From Brevundimonas sp. (GTDB lineage Bacteria; Pseudomonadota; Alphaproteobacteria; Caulobacterales; Caulobacteraceae), in the NCBI RefSeq assembly GCF_013912005.1, contig NZ_JACESB010000002.1:186001-250000 (forward strand): a DNA stretch of 64,000 nucleotides. Direction: 5' to 3'. How positions within the stretch are numbered: the first letter of the stretch is position 1; each line of letters begins with the position of its first letter. The notes beneath the pieces are model-generated. The model was not told the origin of the DNA and ran no database searches. It saw only the letters and a program-made list of their open reading frames with translations. The translations under genes and the position numbers were made by a program. This document shows positions 51,302 through 61,450 of the stretch, piece by piece.

Positions 51302-54133
51302 TCAGCCGCCGCGCGAGGGAGAGGCCACGACTTCGAAGGGCGGCCCGGCCAGCCAGGTCGCGGCGGCCGATCGCACCTCGTCGAGCGTCATCCCGCGATA
51401 GTCGGCCTCCCAGCCGAGAGCGTCGTCCAGCTTCCGGGGCTTGCGCGCCGAACCGTTGATCACGCCGTACCACCAGCTGTTCGTCGCCCGGTCGTCCGCG
51501 ATCCGCGCGAGGACCGGTCCGCGGGCGTTGTCGAGATCCGCCTGGCTGAGACCGCCCGCCGCGCCCTGGGCCACGACGCGGCGCACCGCCTCCCGCACCC
51601 GCTCCACATCCCCGGGAGAGGTGACGACCTGGACGGTCAGGGCGCCCTGGTCTCCGGAGTCCTCGAAGCTCAGGCGGACGCCGGGACTGTAGGCCGCGCC
51701 GAGAGCCTCGCGCACCTCGTCGCGGATCCTGTCCTGCAGAATGGCGCGCAGGAGCTCGAGCGCCCGCTGTTCACGTCGACGCGCAGGCTCGGCGACGAAA
51801 AGCGGCCAGGTGGCCATGAAGACCGCCTGGTCCGGCGCGCCTTCATGAACCGCTTCGACGACGGGGCGGGCCTCGCCGAAGCGCAACAGGAAGGGCTCGC
51901 CGTCCGCGTCACCTCCCGGCGCGCGCGGCGGGAGGGCCCCGACGGTCGCCGCGGCGAGGCGGATGATGTCGTCCTCAGCCATGTCGCCGACGACGGTGAC
52001 CTCGAGGGGCGCCCCGGTCAGGACCGGTCGGTAGATGCGTTCGAAGTCGGCGGTCGTCAGCGCCTCCATGACCTCCCGGGGCGGCAAGCCCCGGGGGCTG
52101 CCGGGGGCGACGGTCTCAAGCAGGGCCAGGGACGCGACGGTGGCGGGCTGGGTGCGATAGGCGCGGTAGAGCTGGTCGATGGCCTGGCGGCGGAGCCCGG
52201 CGAAATCGTCGCGGAAGCCGGGATCGGTGAGCATCGCCGCCGTCAGCTGCAGCTGGGTCTCCAGGTCGGCCGGCCGCGTGGAGGCCTGCAGCTGGAAGAC
52301 GTCGGGCTCCACCTGCACGCCGAGGGTGAGCCTCCGCTCGGGAAAGAGCTCCTGGATCTCACGGAAGCTGTGTCGGCCCAGTCCGCCACGGTAGATGAAA
52401 TGCGCGCCGAGCGACGCGACCTGGTACTCCGCGTCGGGCACGCCGGCGCGGCCATGGCCCAGTTGCACGGCCACCTGCACCAGATCCCGGGTGTGGCTGA
52501 CCGTCTTCACGTTCAGCACGACGCCGTTCGCGAACCGCACCCGCGTAAACCCGGGGGCGGGGACGATCTCGCGCGACACGATCTCGCCCGGGGGGCCGAA
52601 GTCCGTATAGGCCCACCCCTCGGCGGCGGCCGCGGACGGACGGGCGGCCGGCGGCGGACCTTCCATCACCTCCCGCCACGCGTCGCGGAGGCTCCCGGCC
52701 GGGGGCGGTTCGGGCATCCGCACCGATATCAGGGGAGCGGAGGCGTTCCACGCCGCGGTGAAGTCGGCGCGAACGTCCTCGGCGTCGATTCCGGCCACCA
52801 CGGCGTCATAGATCGAGACCGTCTCCTGCGGGCTGACGAAGCCGGCCGGGTCGAGGTCGTGAAGCGCGATGCTGGACGTCAGGGCGTCGACGAGCGCCTG
52901 CGAGTACCGGTCGCCCGCCTGCTCGACGCCGCTGGCGTTGGCGCTTTTCTGGGCGGCCACGATGCGGGCGATCTCGTGATCCTCGACCCCGTAGGTTTCC
53001 AGTCGGCGGATTTCCTCCAGCGCCGTGACGAGACCTTCCCGCCAGTCTCCTCCGACGGCGGGCGCCACGTTCAGGCACAGGGCGTTCGCTTCCCTGGACC
53101 AGGGCGACCACGCCAGCGAGGCTCCTGCAAAGGGGGCGTCCGCCCCCTGGGCGAGCCGTTCGAGCCGGCGGTTGAGAACGGCGATCCAGAGGCCGCGGGT
53201 GATCAGCGTCCGGCGGCGTTCGTGACTGTCGGGTCCCAGACGGGTCCACGGCGAGAGGCGGCATAGGCCGATGTTGGCGGCGAGAACCGGGTCCGGATAG
53301 ACCAGAACGTCCAGCGGTCGCTCCAGATCGAAGGGCGTCGCCGGGGCCCGCGTCATCGCTTCATCCGGCGCCGACCAGTCGCCGAACGTCCGGCGCACCC
53401 GGTCTTCAAGGACATCGAGCGGCAGGTCGCCGACCGCGACCAGCACCGCATTGTCGGGCCGGTACCAGGCCCGGTGGAAGGCCGCGAGCGCCGCCCGGTC
53501 GATGGTCCGGATGGTCTCGGGCGCGCCGATCGGCGGCCGCGCGCGGCTGCGGGCGCCCGGCGCGGCGAACGCCTGGTAGGCCTCCCACCAGGTCATGCCC
53601 GGCCCCAGCCGCGCATTGTGCTCCGCCAGCACCACGCCCCGCTCTCGCCCGACGGCTTCTTCGGTCAGCGCCAGCCCGTCGCCGATGTCCCTCAGCCAGG
53701 CGAAGCCGAGGTCGAGGGCCGCAGGGTCCGCCCGGGGCAGGTCGAGCTTGTAGGTCGTCGCGAACAGGCTGGTGGAGGCGTTCTGATCCCGCCCGAAGGC
53801 CACGCCGGCCTCCGCAAACCGGCGCGACAGTTCGCCTTCGGGCAGATTGCGCGTGCCGTTGAAGGCCATGTGTTCGAGGAAGTGCGCCACCCCCCGGTGG
53901 GCCTCGGGCTCCTCGTAGCTGCCGACGTCGAACCGCAGCCGGATAGACAGCCCTCCGGCGGGCCGGTCGTTGCTCATCAGGGCGTATCGCAGGCCGTTCG
54001 GCAGTTCGCCGTGACGCACCGCCGGGTCGCCGGGGATGGCGAGGGGATCGGGCGTTCGGGCCGCGACCGGAGCTGCGCCACAGGCCCACGCAAGCGCGAC
54101 GGCGACGGCGATCGCGCTCCATCTGACGATCAT
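51302..54133 (-). CDS. Exported M16 family metallopeptidase
   Basis: The 943-residue protein has a signal peptide (cleavage near PVAA, residue 24) and two M16 (pitrilysin/insulinase) halves. The inverted zinc motif is H84-F-L-E-H88 (HFLEHMAFNGT), with a distal Glu in RGVVLAEHNARL. The C-terminal half lacks such a motif, as in other full-length M16 enzymes. It should degrade peptides in the periplasm. It lies upstream of the TonB receptor on the same strand, 220 nt apart with its own stop before the operator region, so it is not clearly part of the glycan operon. Confidence 0.92.
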   Translation of the reverse strand: MIVRWSAIAVAVALAWACGAAPVAARTPDPLAIPGDPAVRHGELPNGLRYALMSNDRPAGGLSIRLRFDVGSYEEPEAHRGVAHFLEHMAFNGTRNLPEGELSRRFAEAGVAFGRDQNASTSLFATTYKLDLPRADPAALDLGFAWLRDIGDGLALTEEAVGRERGVVLAEHNARLGPGMTWWEAYQAFAAPGARSRARPPIGAPETIRTIDRAALAAFHRAWYRPDNAVLVAVGDLPLDVLEDRVRRTFGDWSAPDEAMTRAPATPFDLERPLDVLVYPDPVLAANIGLCRLSPWTRLGPDSHERRRTLITRGLWIAVLNRRLERLAQGADAPFAGASLAWSPWSREANALCLNVAPAVGGDWREGLVTALEEIRRLETYGVEDHEIARIVAAQKSANASGVEQAGDRYSQALVDALTSSIALHDLDPAGFVSPQETVSIYDAVVAGIDAEDVRADFTAAWNASAPLISVRMPEPPPAGSLRDAWREVMEGPPPAARPSAAAAEGWAYTDFGPPGEIVSREIVPAPGFTRVRFANGVVLNVKTVSHTRDLVQVAVQLGHGRAGVPDAEYQVASLGAHFIYRGGLGRHSFREIQELFPERRLTLGVQVEPDVFQLQASTRPADLETQLQLTAAMLTDPGFRDDFAGLRRQAIDQLYRAYRTQPATVASLALLETVAPGSPRGLPPREVMEALTTADFERIYRPVLTGAPLEVTVVGDMAEDDIIRLAAATVGALPPRAPGGDADGEPFLLRFGEARPVVEAVHEGAPDQAVFMATWPLFVAEPARRREQRALELLRAILQDRIRDEVREALGAAYSPGVRLSFEDSGDQGALTVQVVTSPGDVERVREAVRRVVAQGAAGGLSQADLDNARGPVLARIADDRATNSWWYGVINGSARKPRKLDDALGWEADYRGMTLDEVRSAAATWLAGPPFEVVASPSRGG

Positions 54134-54374
54134 GCCGCCTTCTCCCCGGTCGAAACGACAACTCTCACGCGAGGCTACCGGGCCTCCGCCCGACCGGAAA
54201 GCCCCCCCCTGGCCGGCGGCGTCGGGGCGCAGACCCTCCGGCCCGGGGCGAGGTCGTCCCGGCAGGGCGAAGGCCGCGGTCGCGGCAAGGCGATCCGCCG
54301 CGCCGCGCCTCGTCCCTCTGGCGTAGCCGGCGTTCCGCCGTTACGCTTCTCGCACAGGTGGTGCGGGAGGGGCC

Positions 54375-55340
54375 ATGCGGGGCGAGGTGCTGACATTCGA
54401 CGAGGCGACCGGGCTGGGCGCGATCGTCGGCGACGATGGCGCGCGCTATCTGTTCGCTGCGCCCGATGTGCGGGGCGGAACGCGGCTGCGTCCCCGCCAG
54501 CGCGTGGAGTTCGCGGCGAGCGAAGACCGGCAGGCCCGGAACATCGTGCCCGCCGTCCCGGACGAGAGGCCCGCGCGGCAGCACCAAGGCGGCTATTTCG
54601 ACCTCGGACGCGTCATCCAGCGGACCTTCACGGCCATCGCCGGCAACGCCGCCGTCTTCTTCGGCGCGGCCGTCGTTCTCGTCGGCGTGCCCGCCGGGAT
54701 GCTCGCGATCGGGCAGAGCCAGCTGATCTCCGGAACGGCAGATTCGGGGGCGGGGGTCCTGCTGATGGGGGCCGGCCAGATGCTCAACCTCGTCGGCATG
54801 TACCTGCTGCAGGGCATGGTGGTGAAGGCGGCGGTCAACGGCTTCAACGGGGTCCCGACCAGCTTCGGGGACGCCTTCGAGGCGGGGGTGAGGATGTTCC
54901 TGCCGCTGCTCGGCCTGGGGATCATCGCCGGCGTGGGCATCGTGCTGGGATATGTCCTCCTGATCGTGCCGGGCGTGATCCTGACGGTCCTGTGGTCGGT
55001 GGCGGCCCCCGCGGTGGTGGTCGAGAAGCGCGGCGTGTTCGGGAGCCTCCAGCGCAGCCGCGACCTGACCCGCGGCCATCGCTGGTCGGTGTTCGGCCTC
55101 ATGGTCATCTACGTCGTGCTGTCGTGGCTGATCGGAATCCTGATCGGCGGCCTGAGCGTCGCCACCGGCGGGACGCTGACCGGGGGATCGCCGAACCTCT
55201 GGGTCAGCCTGCTCACGGGGCCGGTGGTGAACGTCCTCAGCGCCGTCGTCGCTTCGGCCGGCGTGGCGGCGCTCTATTACGAGCTGCGCTCGGCGAAGGA
55301 AGGCGTGGGACCGGAACTGCTGGCGTCCGTCTTCGACTGA
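54375..55340 (+). CDS. Cold-shock-like domain fused to a multi-helix membrane protein
   Basis: The 321-residue protein starts with a ~60-residue cold-shock/OB-fold-like unit: MRGEVLTFDEATGLGAIVGD has the typical spacing to the next strand, and RLRPRQRVEF is the late strand. After a spacer, the rest is hydrophobic with about six membrane segments and resembles glycerophosphodiester-phosphodiesterase membrane domains (VLGYVLLIVPGVILTVLWSVAAPAVVVE). A strong GGGAGGGG precedes the ATG. It is convergent with the SpoIIM/RDD operon and ends 3 nt from the RDD stop. Function is unknown. Confidence 0.7.
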   Translation: MRGEVLTFDEATGLGAIVGDDGARYLFAAPDVRGGTRLRPRQRVEFAASEDRQARNIVPAVPDERPARQHQGGYFDLGRVIQRTFTAIAGNAAVFFGAAVVLVGVPAGMLAIGQSQLISGTADSGAGVLLMGAGQMLNLVGMYLLQGMVVKAAVNGFNGVPTSFGDAFEAGVRMFLPLLGLGIIAGVGIVLGYVLLIVPGVILTVLWSVAAPAVVVEKRGVFGSLQRSRDLTRGHRWSVFGLMVIYVVLSWLIGILIGGLSVATGGTLTGGSPNLWVSLLTGPVVNVLSAVVASAGVAALYYELRSAKEGVGPELLASVFD

Positions 55341-55343
55341 GTC

Positions 55344-56225
55344 TCAGACGTCGTGCTTGTCGCGACGACGCACGCCCATCAGCAGCTTCTGCTCCAGCCG
55401 GCCTCGCAGGGCGGCGTAGTAGGCGCTGAGGAAGTCGCGGTCGGTCTGGTGAGGATCGGGCGTCCAGCCGATCTTCGTCCGGATGCGATCGGCCACGGCG
55501 CGCAGGGTCTTGCGGTCGCCCTGTCGGAGCACGGTCTCCAGCACGTGGAGCTCCTTCGCGCCGTACGCGTCGACCTGCGCCGTCGTGAAGGCGAACGCGG
55601 CCAGCCGCGCGGCGCCGTCGTCGGCCATGTCGCGGGACAGGGCGCGCCGCGGCGTGCGCACCACCCAGGTGCCCCCCGCCAGATCGCCGAGACGCAGGCG
55701 GTCGCGGTTGAACAGCGGGAAGAAGACGAACACGCACGCCCACAGGAGACCCAGCAGATACAGCCAGCTGTCGACCCCGCCCTCCGTGGCGCGCGCGCCG
55801 ACCAGGGACAATGGCAGGAACACCTCCAGTTCGCGCAGGGCGTTGCGGGTGAACACCGACTCCGCCCTGAGGCGGCCGCCATCCCGCGACGCGACGCGCA
55901 GGCCCATGAGCCGCTTGCCCGGCGTGGCGGCGGCGGCCGAGAGCTCGAAGGCGGTGAAGTAGAAGTTCCGCAGCAGGAAGAAGACGAGCAGCCAGATCAC
56001 CCCGATCATCTCCGCGCCGGCCGCTCCCGCCACGCCGACCGCGCCGATGCCGGTGAGGGCCAGCAGAAGGGTGAAGGCGAACAGCACGCCGACGATGATG
56101 GCCGCGTCCAGCAGGAAGGCGGCCGCGCGCTGCCCGGCGTCGCCGATGTGCAGGCGGAGGTCGACGCCCTCGGGCGTGACGAACGGGCGCTCGGTGCGGA
56201 CCGACGGCGGAGGGTCAGCGGCCAT
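55344..56225 (-). CDS. RDD family membrane protein
   Basis: The 293-residue protein carries an RDD domain: GQRAAAFLLDAAIIVGVLF begins the first helix, and AAATPGKRLMGLRVASRDGG is the RDD signature. Three to four membrane helices end near 190, then ~100 cytoplasmic residues (LAAFAFTTAQVDAYGAKELH, DRDFLSAYYAALRGRLEQK) make a helical tail. It overlaps the SpoIIM gene by 11 nt and is the last of the six-gene operon. Function of the family is unknown. Confidence 0.88.
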   Translation of the reverse strand: MAADPPPSVRTERPFVTPEGVDLRLHIGDAGQRAAAFLLDAAIIVGVLFAFTLLLALTGIGAVGVAGAAGAEMIGVIWLLVFFLLRNFYFTAFELSAAAATPGKRLMGLRVASRDGGRLRAESVFTRNALRELEVFLPLSLVGARATEGGVDSWLYLLGLLWACVFVFFPLFNRDRLRLGDLAGGTWVVRTPRRALSRDMADDGAARLAAFAFTTAQVDAYGAKELHVLETVLRQGDRKTLRAVADRIRTKIGWTPDPHQTDRDFLSAYYAALRGRLEQKLLMGVRRRDKHDV

Positions 56226-57228
56226 GGCGCGCCTGCGGTCGGGGACCGTAGAAGTAGAGAGCCCAGATCAGGGCCGTGGTCGCGGCGACGCCGTAGCGCA
56301 GTCCGGTGTCCACGATCAGCTGTCGTCCGAAGCCCTCGAGCAGCCCCGCCAGCATCAGCATGACCACCACGCCGGCCATGGCGACGCCGGCGATCCGACC
56401 CGCGTCGACGGCCGCGTCCAGTCGCCGGCTTCGCCCCGGAAAGGCGACGGACCAGCCGATGCGCAGGCCGGCCGCGCCGGCCAGCACGACGGCGAACAGC
56501 TCCGTCACCCCGTGGATCAGCAGCCAGCCGCCCAGCTCGCCGCCCAGTCCGCGACCGGCGAACAGGGCGAAGAAGGCGCCGAGGGTGGCCCCGTTGTAGA
56601 GGACGAGCAGGGCGGTGGGGACGCACAGGGCGAACCCCAGGGCGAAGGCGAGCAGCGCCACCTGGGCGTTGTGGGTGAAGAGGAAGGCCGCGAAGACCGA
56701 GAGGCCCCCGGCGTCCTCCGTCCCGTCCAGCGTTGCGCGCAGCGTCTCCGTGGAGGCCGCGGGATCGCGCCCGCCGCTGAGCTCGGCGGGAACGAAGGCG
56801 TAGAACCACTCCGGATCGTGCATCACCAGCCAGCCGCCGAGGAGGGCCCCCAGCAGCATCAGTCCGGCCGACACCAGGGTCTCGCGCCACAGGCCGCGCA
56901 CCGAGGCGGGCCAGTCCCGGCGGAAGAAGGAGGCCAGCCGGTCCGGCAGCGTCGCCCGCGAGCCGTAGACGAAGAAGTAGGCGCGGGCCGACAGGGTCTC
57001 GAGGTAGTCGATCAGCCCCTGGTCCAGCGAGGTCTCGCGCGCCACCGACAGGGCGGACAGGGTCGACCGGTAGAGCACCGGCACGGCCAGAATCTCGGTG
57101 TCGGACAGCTTCGCGGCCGACCCCTTCTCGGCCTTGTCCATCAGACGCTCCAGCCGGCGCCAGTCGTCCTCGCGCGCCTGTCGGAAGCGCTGGCTCTTGA
57201 GCGGGCCCGCGGCGCGCGAGTCGGTCAC
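56215..57228 (-). CDS. SpoIIM/DUF95 family membrane protein
   Basis: The 337-residue protein has a cytoplasmic N-terminal helical part (DDWRRLERLMDKAEKG, YFFVYGSRATLPDRLASFF), then the SpoIIM/DUF95 membrane unit with GALLGGWLVMHDPEWFY and LVLYNGATLGAFFALFAGRGLGG. A GTG start at 57228 overlaps the upstream stop (GTGA at 57225-57228). SpoIIM in sporulating bacteria acts with peptidoglycan hydrolases; in this non-sporulating genome its role is open and is probably tied to its operon partners. Confidence 0.85.
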   Translation of the reverse strand: MTDSRAAGPLKSQRFRQAREDDWRRLERLMDKAEKGSAAKLSDTEILAVPVLYRSTLSALSVARETSLDQGLIDYLETLSARAYFFVYGSRATLPDRLASFFRRDWPASVRGLWRETLVSAGLMLLGALLGGWLVMHDPEWFYAFVPAELSGGRDPAASTETLRATLDGTEDAGGLSVFAAFLFTHNAQVALLAFALGFALCVPTALLVLYNGATLGAFFALFAGRGLGGELGGWLLIHGVTELFAVVLAGAAGLRIGWSVAFPGRSRRLDAAVDAGRIAGVAMAGVVVMLMLAGLLEGFGRQLIVDTGLRYGVAATTALIWALYFYGPRPQARHGR

Positions 57229-58541
57229 AGCAGATCCCTCCGCTTGAGGTCGAGATAGGCGTTGACGATTTCCGGGCCGAGGCGAGCGGCCGGAGCCTCG
57301 ACGATGTGGGCGCCCATGCGGCGCAGGCGGGCGATCACGGTGTCGCGCTCGCGCAGCAGGGTTCCGGCGACCACGGCGCGCGACACGTCCTCGGGACTCC
57401 CGGGCTCCGAGGCGGCCAGACCTTCCAGCTCCTCGTCGCGCAGGAGGACGAAGAGGACCACGTGCCATTTCAGCAATCGCCCGAGGGACTCGAGCATCAA
57501 TTCGGCCGCGGTCGGATCCGTGAAGTCGGTGAACACCACGATCATCGACCGCCGCTGCAGTTCGCCCGACAGGGTCGCCAGCGCCAGGGTGTAGTTGGTC
57601 TCGTGGGTCGAATAGTCGATGCGGCCGGCGATCCGCTGGAGGACGCGGAAGGCGTTCAACCCGCCCACGGCGCCGGTGGACAGGCGCGGATGCGAATCGA
57701 AGGCGAACAGGCCGGCGCGGTCGCCGGAGCGGAGGCAGGCCCACGACAGCAGGAGGGCCGCGTGGATGAAGCGGTCCACCCGGGGCATGCCGCCGACCGG
57801 CTCACAGGCCGCCCGCCCGCAGTCGAGGGCCATGACGACGCTGTGGTTGCGCTCGGTGCGGAACTCCTTGGCCAGCAGGCCGGAATGCCGCGCCGACTGC
57901 TTCCAGTCGATGGTCCGCCGGTCCATTCCCGCCTGGTAGTCGCGCAGCGCCTGGAACTCCGACCCCTCTCCGATCTCCAGCTGGGTCTTGGCCCCGAACT
58001 GGGCGTCGCGGGCGAACAGGCGCACCGCCTGGTCGCGCACCCACTGCAGGTCCGTGGCGACCGGCGCCGGAAGTCCGAGGTGGAACCTCTTCTGCTTCCA
58101 GGCGAGGCCGAGGGGGCCGGTCCAGCGGATCCACAGATCGTCCAGCCTCGCGTCGCCCCGCCGGTCGGGCGTGAACGGAAAGGCGAGGTCGGCGCCTCGG
58201 TCCACGACCCGGGCCCGACGGGCGCCGTCCGCCAGGCCCAGCCGGGCGCTGCCGGACAGGGCCGCCTCCACGGCGGCCGGGGTCCGCCCCCTCGTCCCGA
58301 AGCGGGCCCGGACCGCGGCGATCCCGGGCCGACCCACGGCCGCCCCCGGCGGCTCGGGGGCCTCCAGGGTCAGTCCCGACCGGGAGCCGCCGGCGGTCGC
58401 GTCCAGCGCCAGCAGCAGCGCCAGGCCCGCGGCCCAGACCGGTCCCGCCAGCCAGCCGCCGGGTGTCAGCACGCCGGCCGCCAGGGCGACGGGGGCCCCC
58501 GCCGCCATCAGGATCACCGCGCGTCGGGTGGGGTAGATCAC
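57225..58541 (-). CDS. DUF58 domain protein
   Basis: The 438-residue protein has two N-terminal membrane helices (residues ~10-45) and a DUF58 domain with the signature [20 protein letters not shown] followed by a VWA-like fold ([30 protein letters not shown]). DUF58 proteins regularly pair with MoxR ATPases. It overlaps the MoxR gene and the SpoIIM gene by 4 nt each, so all three are translated in series. Confidence 0.9.
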   Translation of the reverse strand: MIYPTRRAVILMAAGAPVALAAGVLTPGGWLAGPVWAAGLALLLALDATAGGSRSGLTLEAPEPPGAAVGRPGIAAVRARFGTRGRTPAAVEAALSGSARLGLADGARRARVVDRGADLAFPFTPDRRGDARLDDLWIRWTGPLGLAWKQKRFHLGLPAPVATDLQWVRDQAVRLFARDAQFGAKTQLEIGEGSEFQALRDYQAGMDRRTIDWKQSARHSGLLAKEFRTERNHSVVMALDCGRAACEPVGGMPRVDRFIHAALLLSWACLRSGDRAGLFAFDSHPRLSTGAVGGLNAFRVLQRIAGRIDYSTHETNYTLALATLSGELQRRSMIVVFTDFTDPTAAELMLESLGRLLKWHVVLFVLLRDEELEGLAASEPGSPEDVSRAVVAGTLLRERDTVIARLRRMGAHIVEAPAARLGPEIVNAYLDLKRRDLL

Positions 58542-59494
58542 CGGGGCGCCGCCACCTGTTCCACCAGTCCTGCAAGCACCTGCTCGACGCGCCGGCCCTC
58601 GATCTCCGCGGCCGGAGACAGCACCAGGCGGTGGCGGAGGGCCGGGAGGGCGAGGATCTTGACGTCGTCGGGAATGACGTAGTCGCGGCCGTCCAGGGCC
58701 GCGCGCGCGCGGGCGGCGACCGCCAGCATGGCGCCGGCGCGGGGCGAGGCCCCGGTCTCCACGTCGGCGGACTCGCGCGTCGCCCGCACCAGGTCGGCGA
58801 CATAGGCGATGACCTCGTCCGTCAGCCGGACGTCCGCCACCGTGTCCACCGCCGCGCCGATGATCGCCGCCTCGGCGACGGTTTCGACGCCGAGGGCCGC
58901 CGGGTCCATCTGTCCGGTGCGCGCCCCATGGGCGGCGATGATGGCGCGCTCCTGGTCGAGCCCTGGATACGCCAGCACATGCTTGAACAGGAAGCGGTCC
59001 AGCTGCGCTTCCGGCAGGGGATAGGTGCCCTGCTGCTCGATCGGGTTCTGGGTGGCCACCACGGTGAACCGCGGGCTGAGCGCGTGGGCCTCGCCGTCGA
59101 TGGTGATGCGGCGCTCCTGCATGGCCTCCAGAAGCGCCGCCTGGGTCTTGGGCGGCGTGCGATTGATCTCGTCGGCCAGCAGCAGTTCGCAGAAGACCGG
59201 GCCGCGCGTCAGGGTGAAGCTGGAGGTCTGGAAGTTGAACAGGTTGGAGCCGATGATGTCGCCCGGCATCAGGTCCGGGGTGAACTGGATGCGGCCGTAG
59301 TCCAGCCCGACGGCGCGGGCGAAGCTCTGGGCCAGCAGGGTCTTGGCCGTCCCGGGCGGACCCTCCAGCAGGACGTGGCCGCCGGCGAACAGGGCGGTCA
59401 GCAACAGGTCGACCGCGTCGTCCTGGCCCACGACGGCGCGGGCGACCTCGGCGCGGATGCGCCCGGCGAGCGTTCTCACCTCATTGACGTGCAC
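58538..59494 (-). CDS. MoxR family AAA+ ATPase
   Basis: The 318-residue ATPase has Walker [15 protein letters not shown] (44-57), Walker [14 protein letters not shown] near 106, sensor 1 [20 protein letters not shown] and a C-terminal lid domain ([18 protein letters not shown]). MoxR proteins act as metal-insertion or assembly chaperones for VWA partners; the DUF58 gene directly downstream is the probable partner. It overlaps DUF4350 by 14 nt. Confidence 0.93.
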   Translation of the reverse strand: MHVNEVRTLAGRIRAEVARAVVGQDDAVDLLLTALFAGGHVLLEGPPGTAKTLLAQSFARAVGLDYGRIQFTPDLMPGDIIGSNLFNFQTSSFTLTRGPVFCELLLADEINRTPPKTQAALLEAMQERRITIDGEAHALSPRFTVVATQNPIEQQGTYPLPEAQLDRFLFKHVLAYPGLDQERAIIAAHGARTGQMDPAALGVETVAEAAIIGAAVDTVADVRLTDEVIAYVADLVRATRESADVETGASPRAGAMLAVAARARAALDGRDYVIPDDVKILALPALRHRLVLSPAAEIEGRRVEQVLAGLVEQVAAPR

Positions 59495-60704
59495 GGGTCA
59501 GCTCCTGCTTCCAGCGGTGGAGATCGGCGGCGATCCGCATCAGATCGTCGCGGTTTCTGGCCGCCGAGGCCCGCACGGCCAGGGCGGAGTAGGCGTCCGT
59601 CGCGCCCGCGGTGCGGCCGACGCGGTCGAGGAAGGCGTTGAGACCGGCGTCGTCCAGGTTCCGCGGGGCCCCGATGGCGCGCGCCACGGCGGCGCGCATC
59701 AGCAGGGCGTAGGGCGCGGCCATATGGTGTTCGCGCCGCGCCAGCCGGACCAGCCCGGCGGTGTTGTCGGCGAGGCCCCGCTTGCCGAGCGCGATCACCC
59801 GGCCCGTCGTCCGGGCCGGACCGAAGCGGACCGCCGCCTGCAGGCCCGCGAGGGCGGCCAGGCCGAGCAGCGCCAGCGTCAGGCCCAGCAAGGGCGGCTC
59901 GACCAGCAGGCGCAGCAGATTGCGGGTCCGCTGCAGCCCGTGCAGCGTAAGGTCGAACATCACCGGCGAACCGGGGCCGATGAGCTCGAGGAGGCTGACC
60001 GCGGTGCGGGCGCCGTTCAGGGTCCTGAGGCCCTGGGTGTTGATGAGGTCGGGCTCGGCGAGCACATAGACGCTCATCCGCCCGTGCCGGAGCAGCACCG
60101 GCTGGCCCCGCTCGTCGACCAGCACGGGGATCCATCCCGGACCGGTCAGCGTCCGGAGGTTGTCGATCCGGACCGGCGCGCCGAAGGCCGTCCCGTCGGG
60201 CCGGCGGAGCGCGACGCCGGCCGCCTCCGCCCGGGTGGCGAGGCTCAGGTCCTCGCGCAGGGCCTCGGGCAGCGGGGCAAGCGCCGCTTCGGGAGCCAGC
60301 ACGCCCAGGGTCCGCACCCACCCGGGATGATCCGCGTCGGGCGCCGAAGCCCACTTGGGGAGGACGATCAGCGTCGGCCCGTCGTGCAGCAGGTCCTCGA
60401 CCGTGTCCGGGCGGCTGGCGGGCGTGGGGGTGAGCACCAGCAGGCTGTCGTAGGCGGCCTCCGTCAGGGCGCCGCGGTTCATCACCACCGGCTTGCCGAC
60501 GCCCCGAAGCAGGGCGGGCAGGGCGCCGTAGCCGATGGAGGCGCGCGACAGGGCGTGCCCGCCGCCGTCGTCGCCCGAGCGCAGTTCGGGCCCGTAGGCC
60601 GAAAGCAGGCCGATGCCGGCGAGGGCGACCACCCCGACCAGGACCGCCCCGAGCATGGCGACCGGCGAAAAGCCGCCGTCGGTGAACCGGCCGCGGAGGC
60701 TCAT
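59481..60704 (-). CDS. DUF4350 domain membrane protein
   Basis: The 407-residue protein has an N-terminal membrane helix ([21 protein letters not shown]), an extracytoplasmic DUF4350-type sandwich with [20 protein letters not shown], and a second helix near 265 ([19 protein letters not shown]). A ~130-residue cytoplasmic tail follows. The layout matches the DUF4350 proteins of MoxR clusters. It overlaps DUF4129 by 4 nt and MoxR by 14 nt. Role unknown. Confidence 0.8.
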   Translation of the reverse strand: MSLRGRFTDGGFSPVAMLGAVLVGVVALAGIGLLSAYGPELRSGDDGGGHALSRASIGYGALPALLRGVGKPVVMNRGALTEAAYDSLLVLTPTPASRPDTVEDLLHDGPTLIVLPKWASAPDADHPGWVRTLGVLAPEAALAPLPEALREDLSLATRAEAAGVALRRPDGTAFGAPVRIDNLRTLTGPGWIPVLVDERGQPVLLRHGRMSVYVLAEPDLINTQGLRTLNGARTAVSLLELIGPGSPVMFDLTLHGLQRTRNLLRLLVEPPLLGLTLALLGLAALAGLQAAVRFGPARTTGRVIALGKRGLADNTAGLVRLARREHHMAAPYALLMRAAVARAIGAPRNLDDAGLNAFLDRVGRTAGATDAYSALAVRASAARNRDDLMRIAADLHRWKQELTRARQ

Positions 60705-61327
60705 GCCGCCCAGGCCTCGGGCAGGGCGAAGGCCTCATAGGCGCGGCGGCAGTCGGCGAAGCTTCCGGCGCTCACCGGCGCGCCGCCGAAAAGGCTGCCC
60801 TCCACCACCCGGCCGATCAGGGCGAAGGCCGACCGGCCGGCCTCCGGCAGGACGTCCAGCGCGGCGATCTCCCGCGTCGTCAGCGACACGCGCAATCCGC
60901 GCGGCTGCCGCTTCTCGATCTCGGCCACGCTGCGCAGCAGCAGCAGGTGGGCGGCCTCGGCGTACCGCCCCGCCGCCGCCAGCCTGTCCGCGTCGGCGAG
61001 CAGGTCGCGGGCGGCGGCCGGGTCCGGCCGCCACTCGGCCGCCGCGGCCGGGCGGGGCTTCCGCGGCCCCGGGACCGGCGCGCGCAGACGCAGGATCTCG
61101 CGGACGATGGCGTAAAGGATCAGCGCGACGATGAGCGCCAGGCCGACCCAGAAGACCCCCTTCAGAAGCGGCTCCAGCGCCTGGATCAGGTCGCCGATCC
61201 AGTGCAGCCAGCCGGGCGGAGCCGGCGGATCGAACCGGGCGCGGTCGAACTGGAGCGAGCCGTCCTCGAGCAACCGCGCATGGGCCCGAACCAGGACCTC
61301 ATCTGTAGGGGAAGCCCTGTCCTGCAT
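60701..61327 (-). CDS. DUF4129 domain membrane protein, first gene of the MoxR operon
   Basis: The 208-residue protein has one clear membrane helix (VFWVGLALIVALILYAIVREIL, ~55-76) and a cytoplasmic DUF4129 domain after it: YAEAAHLLLLRSVAEIEKRQ, then LTTREIAALDVLPEAGRSAF. This is the conserved C-terminal unit of the family. It is the first gene in the run DUF4129-DUF4350-MoxR-DUF58-SpoIIM-RDD; no gene on the same strand lies within 500 nt upstream. The ATG at 61327 has only a close-set GAAGG. Confidence 0.8.
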   Translation of the reverse strand: MQDRASPTDEVLVRAHARLLEDGSLQFDRARFDPPAPPGWLHWIGDLIQALEPLLKGVFWVGLALIVALILYAIVREILRLRAPVPGPRKPRPAAAAEWRPDPAAARDLLADADRLAAAGRYAEAAHLLLLRSVAEIEKRQPRGLRVSLTTREIAALDVLPEAGRSAFALIGRVVEGSLFGGAPVSAGSFADCRRAYEAFALPEAWAA

Positions 61328-61450
61328 CCTTCATCCGCCCGCCTCCGACCCGCAAGGCATAGAGCCCGGGGGCCCCGAGTCAACTTCCGGTCGTCATCCG
61401 CGGGGCCTCGCGGATTCCGGCGCGCATCCCGGCGCGCCCGCGGCCCGGCC

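Noticed and set aside
54134-54374. Possible small gene in the gap before the cold-shock-fusion gene
   Set aside because: Short frames here lack ribosome sites and give Arg/Pro-rich low-complexity translation; I see only the ribosome site of the downstream gene.
61328-61450. Possible frameshifted N-terminal GST domain upstream of the GST fragment
   Set aside because: Reading all three plus frames gives no thioredoxin-fold sequence, so the fragment is truncated, not frameshifted.
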